Shown: positions 8,863 through 17,789 of the stretch, in pieces
Layout of the letters: every line of letters starts with the position of its first letter
How positions within the stretch are numbered: position 1 is the stretch's first letter
Source of the DNA: Gemmatimonadota bacterium
GTDB lineage: Bacteria > Gemmatimonadota > Gemmatimonadetes > Longimicrobiales > Gaopeijiaceae
Direction: 5' to 3'
Assembly (NCBI GenBank): GCA_022571515.1
Contig: JACZXQ010000013.1
Span: 54,137-118,136 of the forward strand
DNA: 64,000 nucleotides
Program-made: the position numbers and the translations under genes
The notes under the pieces: model-generated
What the model was told of the DNA's origin: nothing
What the model saw: only the letters and a program-made list of their open reading frames with translations
Databases searched by the model: none

Positions 8863-10233
8863 TCAGGACCGAAGCCGTTCCATGGTTGTGCGGTACCGGG
8901 TGGCGATCGGCTCCTCGCTGTCATGATGGCCGTCGCGCACGACCCAGCGACCGCCGACCATTACGTCCGAGACGGGTGATCCCGTGGCCGAGAACACCCA
9001 CGAATCCAAGAGGGTGTCACCGGTGCGCCCTGCCAGCGTGGGATGATCGGGGTCGAGAATCACGATGTCGGCCCGATGTCCCTCTGCGAGGGCGCCGACG
9101 GGACGGCCCGCCGCCCGGGCACCGCCTTTCAGGGTCGCCTGGTAGAGGAACGCTCCGGTGGACCGGTCATGGCCCCGCGCCGCAACATTGCGGCTCTCCC
9201 ACAGGAGGCGTTGCCCGTATTCGAGCAATCGCAACTCGGCAACGGGGTCCACGGTCACGTGGCTGTCCGATCCGATTCCGATGGTCCCACCGGCACCGAG
9301 GAATTCCGAGAGAGGGAAGAGGCCATCACCCAGGTTGGCCTCCGTGGTCGGGCACAGGCCCACAACGGCGCCCGAGGCCGCGAGCGCACGGATTTCATCG
9401 GGCGAGATGTGGGTCGCGTGGATGGTACACCAGCGGGAGTCGAGTGGGCTATTGTCGACCAGCCACTCCACCGGGCGGGCCCCGAGCGCAGCGACGCACT
9501 CCTCGACCTCCCTGCGCTGCTCCGCCACGTGCATGTGGATAGGTGCTTCCGAGTCAACGGACCAGGCGGAGGTCACCATGGGCTCCAACTCCTCGGTGGG
9601 CACCGCGCGAAGACTGTGCAGACCTAGGCCAATCCGACGTTGCGGATCACCGGCGGCTTCGGCGACGAGCCCTTCGAGTAGCAGCAGCAGCATGTCCGGG
9701 TCCATGACGAAGCGCCGTTGGGTGCCCGTCACGGGGGCATCGAAGCCACCGTTACGGTAAAGCGTAGGAACGTGCGTGATTCCGATCCCGGTCACCGCCG
9801 CCGCCCACAGGACGGCATCCGACATCGCGCCCAGGGTGGCATACCGTCCGCCCATCGGATCCATGTGCAGGTAGTGGAACTCCACCACGGATGTGTACCC
9901 GGCGCGCAGCATCTCGACGTAGAGCTGCGCCGCGATGGCCTGCACGTCGTCCGGGGTCAGCGATGAAACGAAGTCGTACATCACGTCGCGCCAGCTCCAG
10001 AAGGTCCCTGCCTCCTCCGCTCCTCGCTCGGCCAGCCCGGCCATTCCGCGCTGGAAGGCGTGCGAGTGGAGATTCACGCCACCTGGGACCGCCACGCCCG
10101 GTAGGATGTCGGTGCCAACGGGGTCGGCGTTGGGTCGAACGTTCGTGAAGAACCCTTGCTCGTCGATACTGAGCAAGACTGCGTCGGACCACCCGGAAGG
10201 GAGAAGCGCGCTGTGCGCAAAGTAGGACGGCAT
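8863..10233 (-). CDS. hutF: Formimidoylglutamate deiminase
   Basis: Amidohydrolase that deiminates N-formimino-L-glutamate to N-formyl-L-glutamate and ammonia, the branch of the hut pathway that then needs N-formylglutamate deformylase (hutG, not in this window). It has 456 residues from the ATG at 10233. The Zn-binding HSHAFQRGMAGLAER motif of HutF lies about residues 56-70. A central HxxE-type FHYLHMDPMGG follows, then later metal ligands in LGLHSLRAVP and HATHISPDE, and the final Asp in GIGSDSHVTVDP. It is convergent with hutU (22-base gap) and divergent from hutI across 104 bases. Confidence 0.95.
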   Translation of the reverse strand: MPSYFAHSALLPSGWSDAVLLSIDEQGFFTNVRPNADPVGTDILPGVAVPGGVNLHSHAFQRGMAGLAERGAEEAGTFWSWRDVMYDFVSSLTPDDVQAIAAQLYVEMLRAGYTSVVEFHYLHMDPMGGRYATLGAMSDAVLWAAAVTGIGITHVPTLYRNGGFDAPVTGTQRRFVMDPDMLLLLLEGLVAEAAGDPQRRIGLGLHSLRAVPTEELEPMVTSAWSVDSEAPIHMHVAEQRREVEECVAALGARPVEWLVDNSPLDSRWCTIHATHISPDEIRALAASGAVVGLCPTTEANLGDGLFPLSEFLGAGGTIGIGSDSHVTVDPVAELRLLEYGQRLLWESRNVAARGHDRSTGAFLYQATLKGGARAAGRPVGALAEGHRADIVILDPDHPTLAGRTGDTLLDSWVFSATGSPVSDVMVGGRWVVRDGHHDSEEPIATRYRTTMERLRS

Positions 10234-10337
10234 TCGCCGAGTCTAGACCGTGCATCGGAGCGAGGCTAGTGTTGCTCGACCTTCCGGCACAGCTGCCCAC
10301 GGGGACCCGTGCCGAAACCTGACGGGAGAGCTGGAAC

Positions 10338-11573
10338 TTGGACGCCGCAAGTACGATCTGGACGAACGCGAACGTCGCCACGTTCTCTGCTACGAGCGCG
10401 GAGCCGTATGGATGGGTCCGTGAAGCAGCCGTGGCAGTCAGGGACGGACGGATTCTCTGGGTCGGTCCCCGTGACGTAATGCCGGCTGGGATTCTTGGCG
10501 GACAAACCGAGACGGTGGATCTGGGTGGTCGTTGGGTTACACCGGGCTTGGTCGACTGCCACACCCATCTGGTGTTCGCCGGTGACCGTGCCGACGAGTT
10601 CGAGCGCCGCCTCCTGGGAGAGTCGTACGAGGAGATCGCCCGCGGTGGGGGGGGTATCCGATCCACGGTGGCGGCAACACGAGCGGCCTCGTTCGATACG
10701 TTACTCGGCGCTGCCGAAAGACGCCTGCGCGCGTTGGCTTCCGAGGGTGTGACCACGGTGGAGATCAAGTCCGGCTACGGACTGGAGCTGGACACCGAGA
10801 TGCGGATGCTTCGGGTGGCGATGGAGCTCGGAAGGCGCCATCCCGTTCGAGTGGTGGGCACGCTCCTGGGCGCTCATGCTCTGCCGGAGGAATTCGAAGG
10901 CCGTTCTGCCGAGTATCTCGAGGTGGTGTGTGAAGAGATGATTCCAAGGGCCGCCGAGGAGGGTCTCGCCGCGTGTGTTGACGCTTTCTGTGAGAAAATC
11001 GCCTTCACTGCAGAGGAGTGTGGAGCCGTTTTTCGTGCAGCCAAGGCACACGGCTTGCCGGTGAGACTTCATGCCGACCAATTGTCGGACTCTGGCGGAG
11101 CGGCGCTGGCAGCCCATCATGGGGCGCTGTCGGCGGACCACCTCGAGTTCACCTCGGAGGCGGGCGTGCGGGCGATGGCGGCGGCCGGAACGGTGGCCGT
11201 GCTATTGCCGGGCGCGTTCTACCACCTCCGGCAGAGCACGCCGCCACCGGTCAAGGCGCTTCGGGAGAGCGGCGTCGTGATGGCGTTGGCCACCGACGCG
11301 AACCCGGGTTCGTCTCCGGTGCTTTCGCCACTCGCCATTCTTCATATGGGGTGCACGCTGTTCGGCTTGACCCCCGAGGAGGCGTTGGCCGGAATGACGC
11401 GAAACGGGGCCCGCGCGTTGGGACTGGGAGAGGAGATCGGCACGATCGAGGAGGGGAAGGCGGCCGACTTCGCGGTATGGGACGTCGATCATCCGCGCGA
11501 GCTGTGCTATTGGCTCGGCGGGACCCCGTGCCACTCTGTGATCAGCGGAGGAAAAGTCGCGGGTTACGACTGA
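10338..11573 (+). CDS. hutI: Imidazolonepropionase
   Basis: Hydrolyses 4-imidazolone-5-propionate to N-formimino-L-glutamate, the step between HutU and HutF. The frame opens at a TTG (10338) and gives 411 residues, the usual length. The metal-dependent amidohydrolase barrel is marked by [20 protein letters not shown], then [38 protein letters not shown] and TDANPGSSP, all HutI landmarks. The gene is divergent from hutF, so one short region (10234-10337) must drive both. Confidence 0.96.
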   Translation: MDAASTIWTNANVATFSATSAEPYGWVREAAVAVRDGRILWVGPRDVMPAGILGGQTETVDLGGRWVTPGLVDCHTHLVFAGDRADEFERRLLGESYEEIARGGGGIRSTVAATRAASFDTLLGAAERRLRALASEGVTTVEIKSGYGLELDTEMRMLRVAMELGRRHPVRVVGTLLGAHALPEEFEGRSAEYLEVVCEEMIPRAAEEGLAACVDAFCEKIAFTAEECGAVFRAAKAHGLPVRLHADQLSDSGGAALAAHHGALSADHLEFTSEAGVRAMAAAGTVAVLLPGAFYHLRQSTPPPVKALRESGVVMALATDANPGSSPVLSPLAILHMGCTLFGLTPEEALAGMTRNGARALGLGEEIGTIEEGKAADFAVWDVDHPRELCYWLGGTPCHSVISGGKVAGYD

Positions 11574-11629
11574 AGCGGGTCGGTGATATCGGCGTTACTC
11601 TTCTAGAAATCACCAAAGGGGGCTGAATC

Positions 11630-12835
11630 TCAGCCTCCGCGGCGACCGCTGCGGCGTGCCCTGCTGCTTCCGCTGGAGCGGGACCGGCTCGGGGCGGAAC
11701 GTGCCCTGGCACCGCTCCCCCTGGGTGCTGACCTTGCACGAGGCGTAGAGTACGTACGACCACTCGGTCCCGATCGGGCCCGGGGCACGGCGCGGGTGCG
11801 GCCACTCGGTGCCGAACGAACCCGGGGAGCCGACCGGGTCCGGCCACTCGGTGCCGAACGAACCCGGGGAGCCGACCGGGTAAGGCTGCTTGGCGCGGGT
11901 CGAGCCCGAGGTGCTGACCGGCTACCGCTGCTGCGGGCGGAGGTCGGCCTGCTGCGCGGACTGACCGCTGACCGGTTGCTCCGGGTTTCTGTCCTGGCAG
12001 TGCCGCGGCTTGTGGCCGTCGCAGAACGCGTCGCGGAACGGCCGGCCGAGTTCACCCTGCTGCGCCGGCTTTGAAGCAGGTCCGAGGGCCTGGACCGTGG
12101 GTCAACACTCGAACGGCGGGCCGACGTGGCGCGGGATGCCCGTGTTGGCGTCCGAACGGATGCAACGCGTCGTGCTGCGACGCTACGCGTCCCCGAGAGC
12201 GCGCTCGTCGAACTCGCTCTGGTCCGTGGCGCGGCTGTTCGGCGCTGAGCCACCCTCGTACTCGGGGACTCCTTGAAGCCCGTTCCACCTCGGTTGAGAG
12301 GCGAGTACCGGTAAAGCGGTCGGCGCGCACCGACTAGAGGGCGGCCGAAGGATCCGGACCGGTACCCGACGGTCCGGTAGTACGGCGAGTACCAACCGTA
12401 GCCGTAGCTCGGCGAGTAATAAGAACTGGCGAACAACCCGCCGAATCCAAAGCCGATCGAGATCGAGAACAACGAGTAATGCGCCGGGCGGTAGTAATAG
12501 CTCGTCGGCCCGTACGCCCCGTAATAGTACGCTGGTCCATATGAGTAGCCGATCGGGTAATACCCGAAGGAGCGATGCCGGTGGTAACGGTAGTGATCCC
12601 AGCACTCGTACGAGTACCAGTCGTAGTAGAGGTAGTCCAAGCACGGATCGTAGAGGTCGTATGCCTCCACGTAGTAGCCGGGCTCGTAACTGGAGTAACT
12701 GTACGCCCCCCCGAAAACCGCCTCGGTGCCGAAGGTGAACGACACGTGGCTCGAGGTATACTGGCCCGAGACGGACGCCGGCATCAGGGCCAGCCCCGTG
12801 AGTAGTAGCGCAGCGGTGGTTGTCAGAGCACGCAC
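11630..12835 (-). CDS. Secreted two-part low-complexity protein (Tyr/Gly-rich then Arg/Ser/Ala-rich)
   Basis: The GTG at 12835 has a clear GGAGG eight bases upstream, so I prefer it to the TTG 18 bases earlier. It yields 401 residues. A signal peptide (VRALTTTAALLLTGLALMP, cleavage near SVSGQ) is followed by about 170 residues dominated by Tyr, Gly, Ser and Phe (for example YSYGPAYYYGAYGPTSYYY). About 215 residues of Arg, Ser, Ala and Pro follow, with a 14-residue repeat of the type RSAPRVRSAPSGRT. The first half resembles surface or adhesive Tyr/Gly-rich proteins; the second is a strongly basic tail. No catalytic motif is visible. A cell-surface or matrix role is inference only. Confidence 0.75.
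   Translation of the reverse strand: MRALTTTAALLLTGLALMPASVSGQYTSSHVSFTFGTEAVFGGAYSYSSYEPGYYVEAYDLYDPCLDYLYYDWYSYECWDHYRYHRHRSFGYYPIGYSYGPAYYYGAYGPTSYYYRPAHYSLFSISIGFGFGGLFASSYYSPSYGYGWYSPYYRTVGYRSGSFGRPLVGARRPLYRYSPLNRGGTGFKESPSTRVAQRRTAAPRTRASSTSALSGTRSVAARRVASVRTPTRASRATSARRSSVDPRSRPSDLLQSRRSRVNSAGRSATRSATATSRGTARTETRSNRSAVSPRSRPTSARSSGSRSAPRARPAPSSLTRSAPRVRSAPSGRTRSAPRVRSAPSGRTRAVPRARSGPSGRTYSTPRARSAPRGSGARARSAPSRSRSSGSSRARRSGRRGG
11757..11924. repeat. 42-bp tandem repeat, four units, inside the basic tail
   Basis: Units start at 11757, 11799, 11841 and 11883. Units two and three (11799-11840 and 11841-11882) are almost identical, sharing CACTCGGTGCCGAACGAACC; the outer two are diverged. 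Each unit encodes 14 residues of the Arg/Ser/Ala-rich tail, so copy number can change without breaking the frame. Confidence 0.85.
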
Positions 12836-13029
12836 GGTACTATCCTCCGTCAAGGCGATTCCTACCTACTCCAGTGCAGGGCTCGTGCCACAATAGTCGC
12901 CTGTTCTAAGAGACTGCTGAGTATACACTTATCGGGAAGCCTTCGCCACGCCGTCGATTCTGAAACTGTCCACGCCAGGGGACATCGGTCGTATTTCGGT
13001 GACGTCCGCTGTACTTCTTCAACAGCCTT

Positions 13030-14331
13030 CTAGCCAAGTGCTCGGGCTATCCCCGCAAAGAACTCATCAAAGTTGGAGGGCGTGGTATTCACGTTTGGTG
13101 AAATCCGCAACGCATTCAGCCCCATGGTCTCGAAAGGCCTTAGAACGATCCCCGCTTGTGCGAACAGTTCCTGTGAGACTCGGCTCGCCGAGCGGCCGGA
13201 GATACCTACGGCAACGAGCGAGGCGCCTAGGTCCCACGTCTCGGGAGACGCCCATTCCAGCCCGGGAGTGGCCAGCACCCGCTCCCTCAGGTCCGAACGC
13301 ATCTGTTGATAGCGGCGTTCCTTCTCGGCCGGGCCCAGGGCCGCCTGAAAATCCACGGCGTCCCCGAGTGCCATGACCTCGGGCAGATTCCTAGTGCCGT
13401 AATCCTCATAGATCCTTCCGGTGCCCGCCCAGCGGCGTTGGCCCCAGGTGACCCACATGGGCCTGAGTTCCGCACGCAAGTCCGCACGAACGTAGAGTAG
13501 GCCCAGGCCCTTGGGAGACTGAAGCCACTTGTGCGGGCTCGCCGAGTAGGCATCAACCCCAGAGGCGGCGAGGTCCAGCGGTATCATCCCGACCGTTTGG
13601 GCTCCGTCGACAGCGACGTACTCGACCCCTTCTGCCTTCGCCATGGCGACGAGTTCGGCCAACGGGTGCCGCAGCCCGACCGCGTTGTCCACGTGCGGGA
13701 ATACCAGAACGCGAGTCTCCGGCCGTATCTGGCGTCGGTGCAATTCGACGACGTCGGCGACGCTCATGCCCGGTACGTCGGCGACCGGAAACTCGAACCT
13801 GCGGGCGGTAAAGCCCCGGCGCTCTGCGCCAAGCTCCCAGCACACGCTCGCGCCGTCATGGTTCAACGTGCTGAACAGGACCTCGTCGCCAGGGCCGATG
13901 GGCAGCCCGTTGGCGAGGATGTTGAATCCCTCGGTCGTGTTGTGAGTGATTGCGAGATCCGACGGGGGGACACCCAGGACCCCCGCCGCTCCGACGCGCA
14001 CCTCCTCGCGGATCGGCTCCCATGGCGTGCCCCACATGTAGAGCCAGGGATTGCTCTCGCAGAGGGCGAGATACTCGACGCGAGCGTTATGAACCTGTCG
14101 GGGAATAGTGCCGATCGAGGCGTGGTTGAGATACACGACGGCGGGGTCGAGCATGTACCGGTCCTGGAGCGCCTGAGGTCCGAGGGTCTCCCACGGCGTT
14201 CGAGCCAGGCTGTGGAGGCTGGCCGAGAAGACGTCCTCGATCGCCTCCAGGCGACCAAGAACGGGCCCGGCGAGGGCCACTCCCGCCAACGATTTGAGAA
14301 AGTCTTTACGGTTACGAACGACCGACCTCAT
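13030..14331 (-). CDS. Class V aminotransferase (isopenicillin-N epimerase / cysteine desulfurase fold), exported-looking N-terminus
   Basis: PLP enzyme of 433 residues. The PLP lysine lies in SASPHKWLQSPKGLG. Upstream are VYLNHASIGTIP (substrate end), THNTTEGFN and DGAQTVGMIPLDL, which carries the PLP-ring Asp. These place it with the isopenicillin-N-epimerase-like and selenocysteine-lyase-like branch of fold type I enzymes; the exact substrate cannot be read. The first 35 residues (RNRKDFLKSLAGVALAGPVLG) look like the tail of a Tat-type leader but lack the twin arginine, so secretion is uncertain. The gene is divergent from rho and has no obvious operon partner. Confidence 0.85.
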   Translation of the reverse strand: MRSVVRNRKDFLKSLAGVALAGPVLGRLEAIEDVFSASLHSLARTPWETLGPQALQDRYMLDPAVVYLNHASIGTIPRQVHNARVEYLALCESNPWLYMWGTPWEPIREEVRVGAAGVLGVPPSDLAITHNTTEGFNILANGLPIGPGDEVLFSTLNHDGASVCWELGAERRGFTARRFEFPVADVPGMSVADVVELHRRQIRPETRVLVFPHVDNAVGLRHPLAELVAMAKAEGVEYVAVDGAQTVGMIPLDLAASGVDAYSASPHKWLQSPKGLGLLYVRADLRAELRPMWVTWGQRRWAGTGRIYEDYGTRNLPEVMALGDAVDFQAALGPAEKERRYQQMRSDLRERVLATPGLEWASPETWDLGASLVAVGISGRSASRVSQELFAQAGIVLRPFETMGLNALRISPNVNTTPSNFDEFFAGIARALG

Positions 14332-14595
14332 GACGATACTCCCGGTAGGTCAGCAAGGATGCCCTTGCCGATCCGACGAAAACATCCGACAATTAGGAGC
14401 CACCGCATCGGTAGTGGTGGTCGGTGCTTCGATCTCGAAGCCCTTTTTCCCGGTTCTTCCTGGCCCGGAGAAACTCCGTTTCTGCCCGATGTTGGTTCTC
14501 CACGGCGGGTGCCGTGGAAGGCCAAGGGCAAGTATGGGGAGCCGGCAGCCGTCTACGCCAGTGAGTGTTTGAAGGCTCCCGAGGAAGAACCGCAC

Positions 14596-15837
14596 ATGAT
14601 GAGTTCCGCTTACCCCTATAGTGGAGATGCCGTGAACAGCGATGCCCCGCGGGGGGACCGCACCGACACGACCGGTACACAAGAGCCGGGTCAAGAGGCG
14701 AGTCGAGAGGCGCTCGGCATCCTCGATGTCCTTGGCAGTGGATCCGGTTTCATAAGGCGCCGCCAAGCCGGTTACGTTCCTTCCAAAGAGGACATCTACG
14801 TCGGAGCCAAGCTGGTCCAGAAATTCGGCTTACGTAGCGGGGATGAGTTGTCCGGCACGGTTGGACGTCGTCCCAAGAACGGCAAGAGTCCACCCCTCAC
14901 CCAACTCTCGGCGGTGAATGGGTCTCCGCCGGAGAACGCCCGCGGTCGGCCTGACTTCAACCGGCTCTCCGCCGTGCATCCCAACCAGCGGCTCTCTCTC
15001 GAATGCGGCCGCACGATAAGGGGCGAGCCTGAGTATACCAACCGGGTGATCGATCTCTTCTGCCCATTTGGGAAGGGGCAACGAGCCATGATTGTGGCGC
15101 CCGCCAAGGCCGGTAAGACTATGGTGCTCCAGTCGGTGGCGGAAGGCATCGTCACCAACCACCCGGAGTGTCGGCTCTTCATTCTGCTGGTCGACGAGCG
15201 TCCTGAAGAAATCACGGACATGGAGATGTGCGGGTTCGGTGAGGTCATTGCCTCCAGCTTCGATCTTCCCGCCCAGAATCACGTGGCCGTGGCGGAGATG
15301 ACCCTGGAGCGGTCGCGTCGCATGGTGGAGTCGGGTGCGGACGTCGTGATCATCCTCGATTCCATCACACGTCTCGCCCGCGCTTACAACACCATACAGG
15401 AGGGGAGTGGGCGCACACTTTCGGGAGGCCTGGACGCGTCATCGCTCGAGAAGCCCAAACGCTTCCTCGGAAGCGCGCGCAAGATCGATCCGAGGCAAAG
15501 TGCTGGCTCGCTCACGATCATAGCGACGGCCCTCGTCGACACCGGGTCCCGCATGGACCAGGTGATCTTCGAAGAGTTCAAGGGCACAGGTAACAGTGAG
15601 TTGCTCCTCAGCCGAGAGCTCGCCGATCGGCGCATCTATCCCGCTATCGATCTGGCGGGCTCGGCGACCCGGAAAGAAGAACTGCTTCTCGACGACGATG
15701 CTCTTCGGGTGTCGCAAGCCATGCGCCGGCAATTGGCAGGAGTCAGCCCTGCGGACGCGATGAACGAGCTGCTCGGCGTCATGCGGAAGACGCGCTCCAA
15801 CGAGGGCCTTATCGCGATGGCGAGCCAGAGGCTCTAG
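14596..15837 (+). CDS. rho: Transcription termination factor Rho
   Basis: Hexameric RNA helicase that terminates transcription. The ATG pair at 14596/14599 gives 413 residues, the usual length; the open frame extends far upstream but overlaps another gene there. Order: N-terminal disordered stretch (1-40), RNA-binding OSB domain ([16 protein letters not shown] ... [20 protein letters not shown]), connector, then RecA-like core with Walker A APAKAGKT (about 168-175), Walker [17 protein letters not shown], the Q-loop [18 protein letters not shown], and [21 protein letters not shown]. Its TAG shares the palindrome CTAG with the stop of the convergent gene. Confidence 0.97.
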   Translation: MMSSAYPYSGDAVNSDAPRGDRTDTTGTQEPGQEASREALGILDVLGSGSGFIRRRQAGYVPSKEDIYVGAKLVQKFGLRSGDELSGTVGRRPKNGKSPPLTQLSAVNGSPPENARGRPDFNRLSAVHPNQRLSLECGRTIRGEPEYTNRVIDLFCPFGKGQRAMIVAPAKAGKTMVLQSVAEGIVTNHPECRLFILLVDERPEEITDMEMCGFGEVIASSFDLPAQNHVAVAEMTLERSRRMVESGADVVIILDSITRLARAYNTIQEGSGRTLSGGLDASSLEKPKRFLGSARKIDPRQSAGSLTIIATALVDTGSRMDQVIFEEFKGTGNSELLLSRELADRRIYPAIDLAGSATRKEELLLDDDALRVSQAMRRQLAGVSPADAMNELLGVMRKTRSNEGLIAMASQRL

Positions 15838-16352
15838 CGGCCCAACAGTCGTTGCAACTCCGTCAGCCCTCGCTCCAGCTGTGCAGTCTGCGATTTGGGC
15901 ATGGTCAGCGCGGTGTAGCCCATGAGTGGATTCCAGCCGAAATCGCCGGCCTCCGACCATGTGACGGTGCTGCCCTCCTCGGCGGGTTCGAGCACGAAGG
16001 TTCCCTCGACCGATAGGGCACCGTCTCCGACGGCGACCCGGTACCGTACCAAGCGGTCGGGAACACTCTCAGTGATGGTGATCGATCCCGAGCCGAGATT
16101 GGGGTGATCCCAGCTACGGCGTGAGCCGACCCCGGCGGTTTGCCCGTCGAACGTCGACTCCACGTCTCCCCAAGGTGTCCAGTCATCCCAACGCGCCAGG
16201 TCGTTGAGATAGGGGAAAACCTCTCGAGGCGGCACCCGCAACGTGACGCTGCCTTCGGCACTCCAAGTGCCCGGCAGAAGCAGCCCGACCGTCAAGAAGA
16301 CAATCAGAAGCGCTGCGAGGGTTCCAAAGATCCTGAAAAGGACGCGCATCAT
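15834..16352 (-). CDS. SRPBCC (START-like) domain protein with N-terminal membrane anchor
   Basis: 172 residues. One transmembrane helix (about 8-28, LAALLIVFLTVGLLLPG) is followed by a polyketide-cyclase/START-like domain: an opening strand (EGSVTLRVPPREVFPYLND), LARWDDWTPWGD, and a C-terminal helix ending [15 protein letters not shown]. The family binds hydrophobic ligands; no specific ligand can be read here. Its start overlaps the stop of the tesA-like gene by four bases (ATGA), so the two are translationally coupled. The stop overlaps the rho stop. Confidence 0.8.
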   Translation of the reverse strand: MMRVLFRIFGTLAALLIVFLTVGLLLPGTWSAEGSVTLRVPPREVFPYLNDLARWDDWTPWGDVESTFDGQTAGVGSRRSWDHPNLGSGSITITESVPDRLVRYRVAVGDGALSVEGTFVLEPAEEGSTVTWSEAGDFGWNPLMGYTALTMPKSQTAQLERGLTELQRLLGR

Positions 16353-17092
16353 GGCCGGTCCTCGCGTGTGCCGGAATAAGTGGCCTCGAATTCCTCCGCG
16401 AGTTCGAGCAGGAGCGGCTCCATGATGTTCCAGACCGTGGCGGCGACCCGTCGGTGGCCTTCCGGGTTCGGATGGATTCCATCCGCCTGGTTCAAGGCCA
16501 CAGTACCCGCGACGCCCTCGAGCAGGAAGGGAATCAATAGCCCGTCATTCGCAGCCGCGAGGTCGGGGAATACAGCGCGAAACTCAGCCACGTATTGCGA
16601 TCCCATATTGGGAGGTACCTGCATTCCGGCGATGACCAGCTTCACAGCGGGGTAACGCTCTCGCACCTCGTCGATGATCGTTTGAAGGTTGGTCTTCATT
16701 ACCGAGGGGTCCTGGCCCCGAAGTCCATCGTTGGCTCCGAGCTCGAGGACCAACACGTCGGTGCGGACCTCGAAGAGCCATCCTACTCGGCGAATGCCGC
16801 CGGCGCTCGTCTCTCCGCTCACCCCGGCGTTCACGATCTCGAACGGCAGGGTCAGAGAATCGACCATCACTTGGATCAGACTCGTGAATCGGTCGGCCGG
16901 ATCGTCCAATCCGTAGCCGGCGGTGAGGCTCGTGCCCATGAACACCACTCGGAGCCGCTCGTCCGAGGTTGGCACGCCTGAGAACGCAGAACCTTCGAGG
17001 GGGTCGCGGCGTACCACGTCCGGACTGTCGGCGCCGCGGCAGCCGGACAGTGCCAACATCAATCCGACCGCGAGCAACCCTGGACGAAACAT
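16349..17092 (-). CDS. tesA: SGNH-hydrolase lipoprotein, TesA-like arylesterase / lysophospholipase
   Basis: 247 residues. The leader MFRPGLLAVGLMLALSGC ends in a lipobox (LSGC), so it is probably a lipid-anchored periplasmic esterase. The SGNH blocks are all present: block I FMGTSLTAGYGL with the catalytic Ser (Thr replaces the usual Asp of GDSL), block II with Gly in NAGVSGETSAGG, block III GANDGLRG with the Asn, and block V DGIHPN with Asp and His. Length and the GLRG and AGYGL signatures point to TesA rather than other GDSL esterases. The gene lies head to head with the ybbA-ybbP pair, as in Escherichia coli, with start codons overlapping on opposite strands. Confidence 0.88.
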   Translation of the reverse strand: MFRPGLLAVGLMLALSGCRGADSPDVVRRDPLEGSAFSGVPTSDERLRVVFMGTSLTAGYGLDDPADRFTSLIQVMVDSLTLPFEIVNAGVSGETSAGGIRRVGWLFEVRTDVLVLELGANDGLRGQDPSVMKTNLQTIIDEVRERYPAVKLVIAGMQVPPNMGSQYVAEFRAVFPDLAAANDGLLIPFLLEGVAGTVALNQADGIHPNPEGHRRVAATVWNIMEPLLLELAEEFEATYSGTREDRP

Positions 17093-17789
17093 GATCGTAG
17101 CTGAAGGGCTCACGAAGGAGTATCGGAGCGGAGGCCGTCCTCTCCGTGTACTCGACTCGGTCGACCTCACGGTGGCAGCAGAGGATTTCGTTGCGATCGT
17201 CGGTCCCTCCGGAAGTGGGAAAACCACACTGTTGGGGTTGCTGGCCGGGCTCGACGAGCCCACGGCCGGTCGTGTCTCGCTCGCGGGCCACGATCTATCA
17301 CTTCTTACCGAAGACGAGCGCGCAGTGTTTCGCGCGAACAACGTAGGGTTCGTATTCCAAACGTTCCACTTACTACCAACCCTGACCGCTCTCGAGAACG
17401 TGATGGTGCCGGTGGAGCTACTCGGCAGGAGAAAGTCCAGCAATGGCAGCTCCGCCAGGGTGTGGGCGGCGAGCCTGCTCGATCGTGTGGGTCTCGCCGA
17501 CCGGCTCGACCACTATCCCGCCCAGCTCTCGGGTGGCGAACAGCAGCGCGTCGCCCTCGCGAGGGCGTTCTCCGGTGAGCCCAAGATCCTCTTCGCCGAC
17601 GAGCCGACGGGCAATCTCGATCGTGCCACCGGTGAACACGTGGTGCAGCTCCTCGAGTCGCTCAACACCGACGCACGTACGACGCTGGTGCTCGTGACGC
17701 ACAACCCTGCGCTGGCGGCCCGGGCCGGAAGGGTGGTCTCGCTCGCCGACGGACGCATCGTTCCCGCCACCGAGTCGTTGCCAAGGTGA
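17091..17789 (+). CDS. ybbA: ABC transporter ATPase, YbbA/LolD-like
   Basis: Cytoplasmic ATPase of 232 residues pairing with the following FtsX-type permease. Walker A is GPSGSGKT (about 41-48), Q-loop VFQTFHLLP, signature LSGGEQQRVALARA, Walker B ILFADEP, H-loop LVTHN. The VFQTFHLLPTLTALENVMVP stretch is typical of the MacB/LolD/YbbA subgroup. I chose the ATG at 17091 because it begins directly with the domain; it shares the bases CATG with the start of the divergent esterase, leaving no intergenic DNA. The YbbA-YbbP system has no firmly established substrate; linkage to the esterase suggests a lipid or an ester leaving the inner membrane. Confidence 0.92.
   Translation: MIVAEGLTKEYRSGGRPLRVLDSVDLTVAAEDFVAIVGPSGSGKTTLLGLLAGLDEPTAGRVSLAGHDLSLLTEDERAVFRANNVGFVFQTFHLLPTLTALENVMVPVELLGRRKSSNGSSARVWAASLLDRVGLADRLDHYPAQLSGGEQQRVALARAFSGEPKILFADEPTGNLDRATGEHVVQLLESLNTDARTTLVLVTHNPALAARAGRVVSLADGRIVPATESLPR

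Noticed and set aside
6846..8924. Open frame of 692 codons on the minus strand
   Set aside because: It is fully antisense to hutH/hutU, has a composition shaped by the codon bias of those genes, and shows no motif or ribosome binding site.
13531..14595. Upstream extension of the rho frame by 355 codons
   Set aside because: It lies antisense to the class V aminotransferase; Rho homology and length begin at the ATG at 14596.
16923..17090. Upstream extension of the ybbA frame
   Set aside because: It overlaps the esterase antisense; the ATPase domain starts immediately at 17091.
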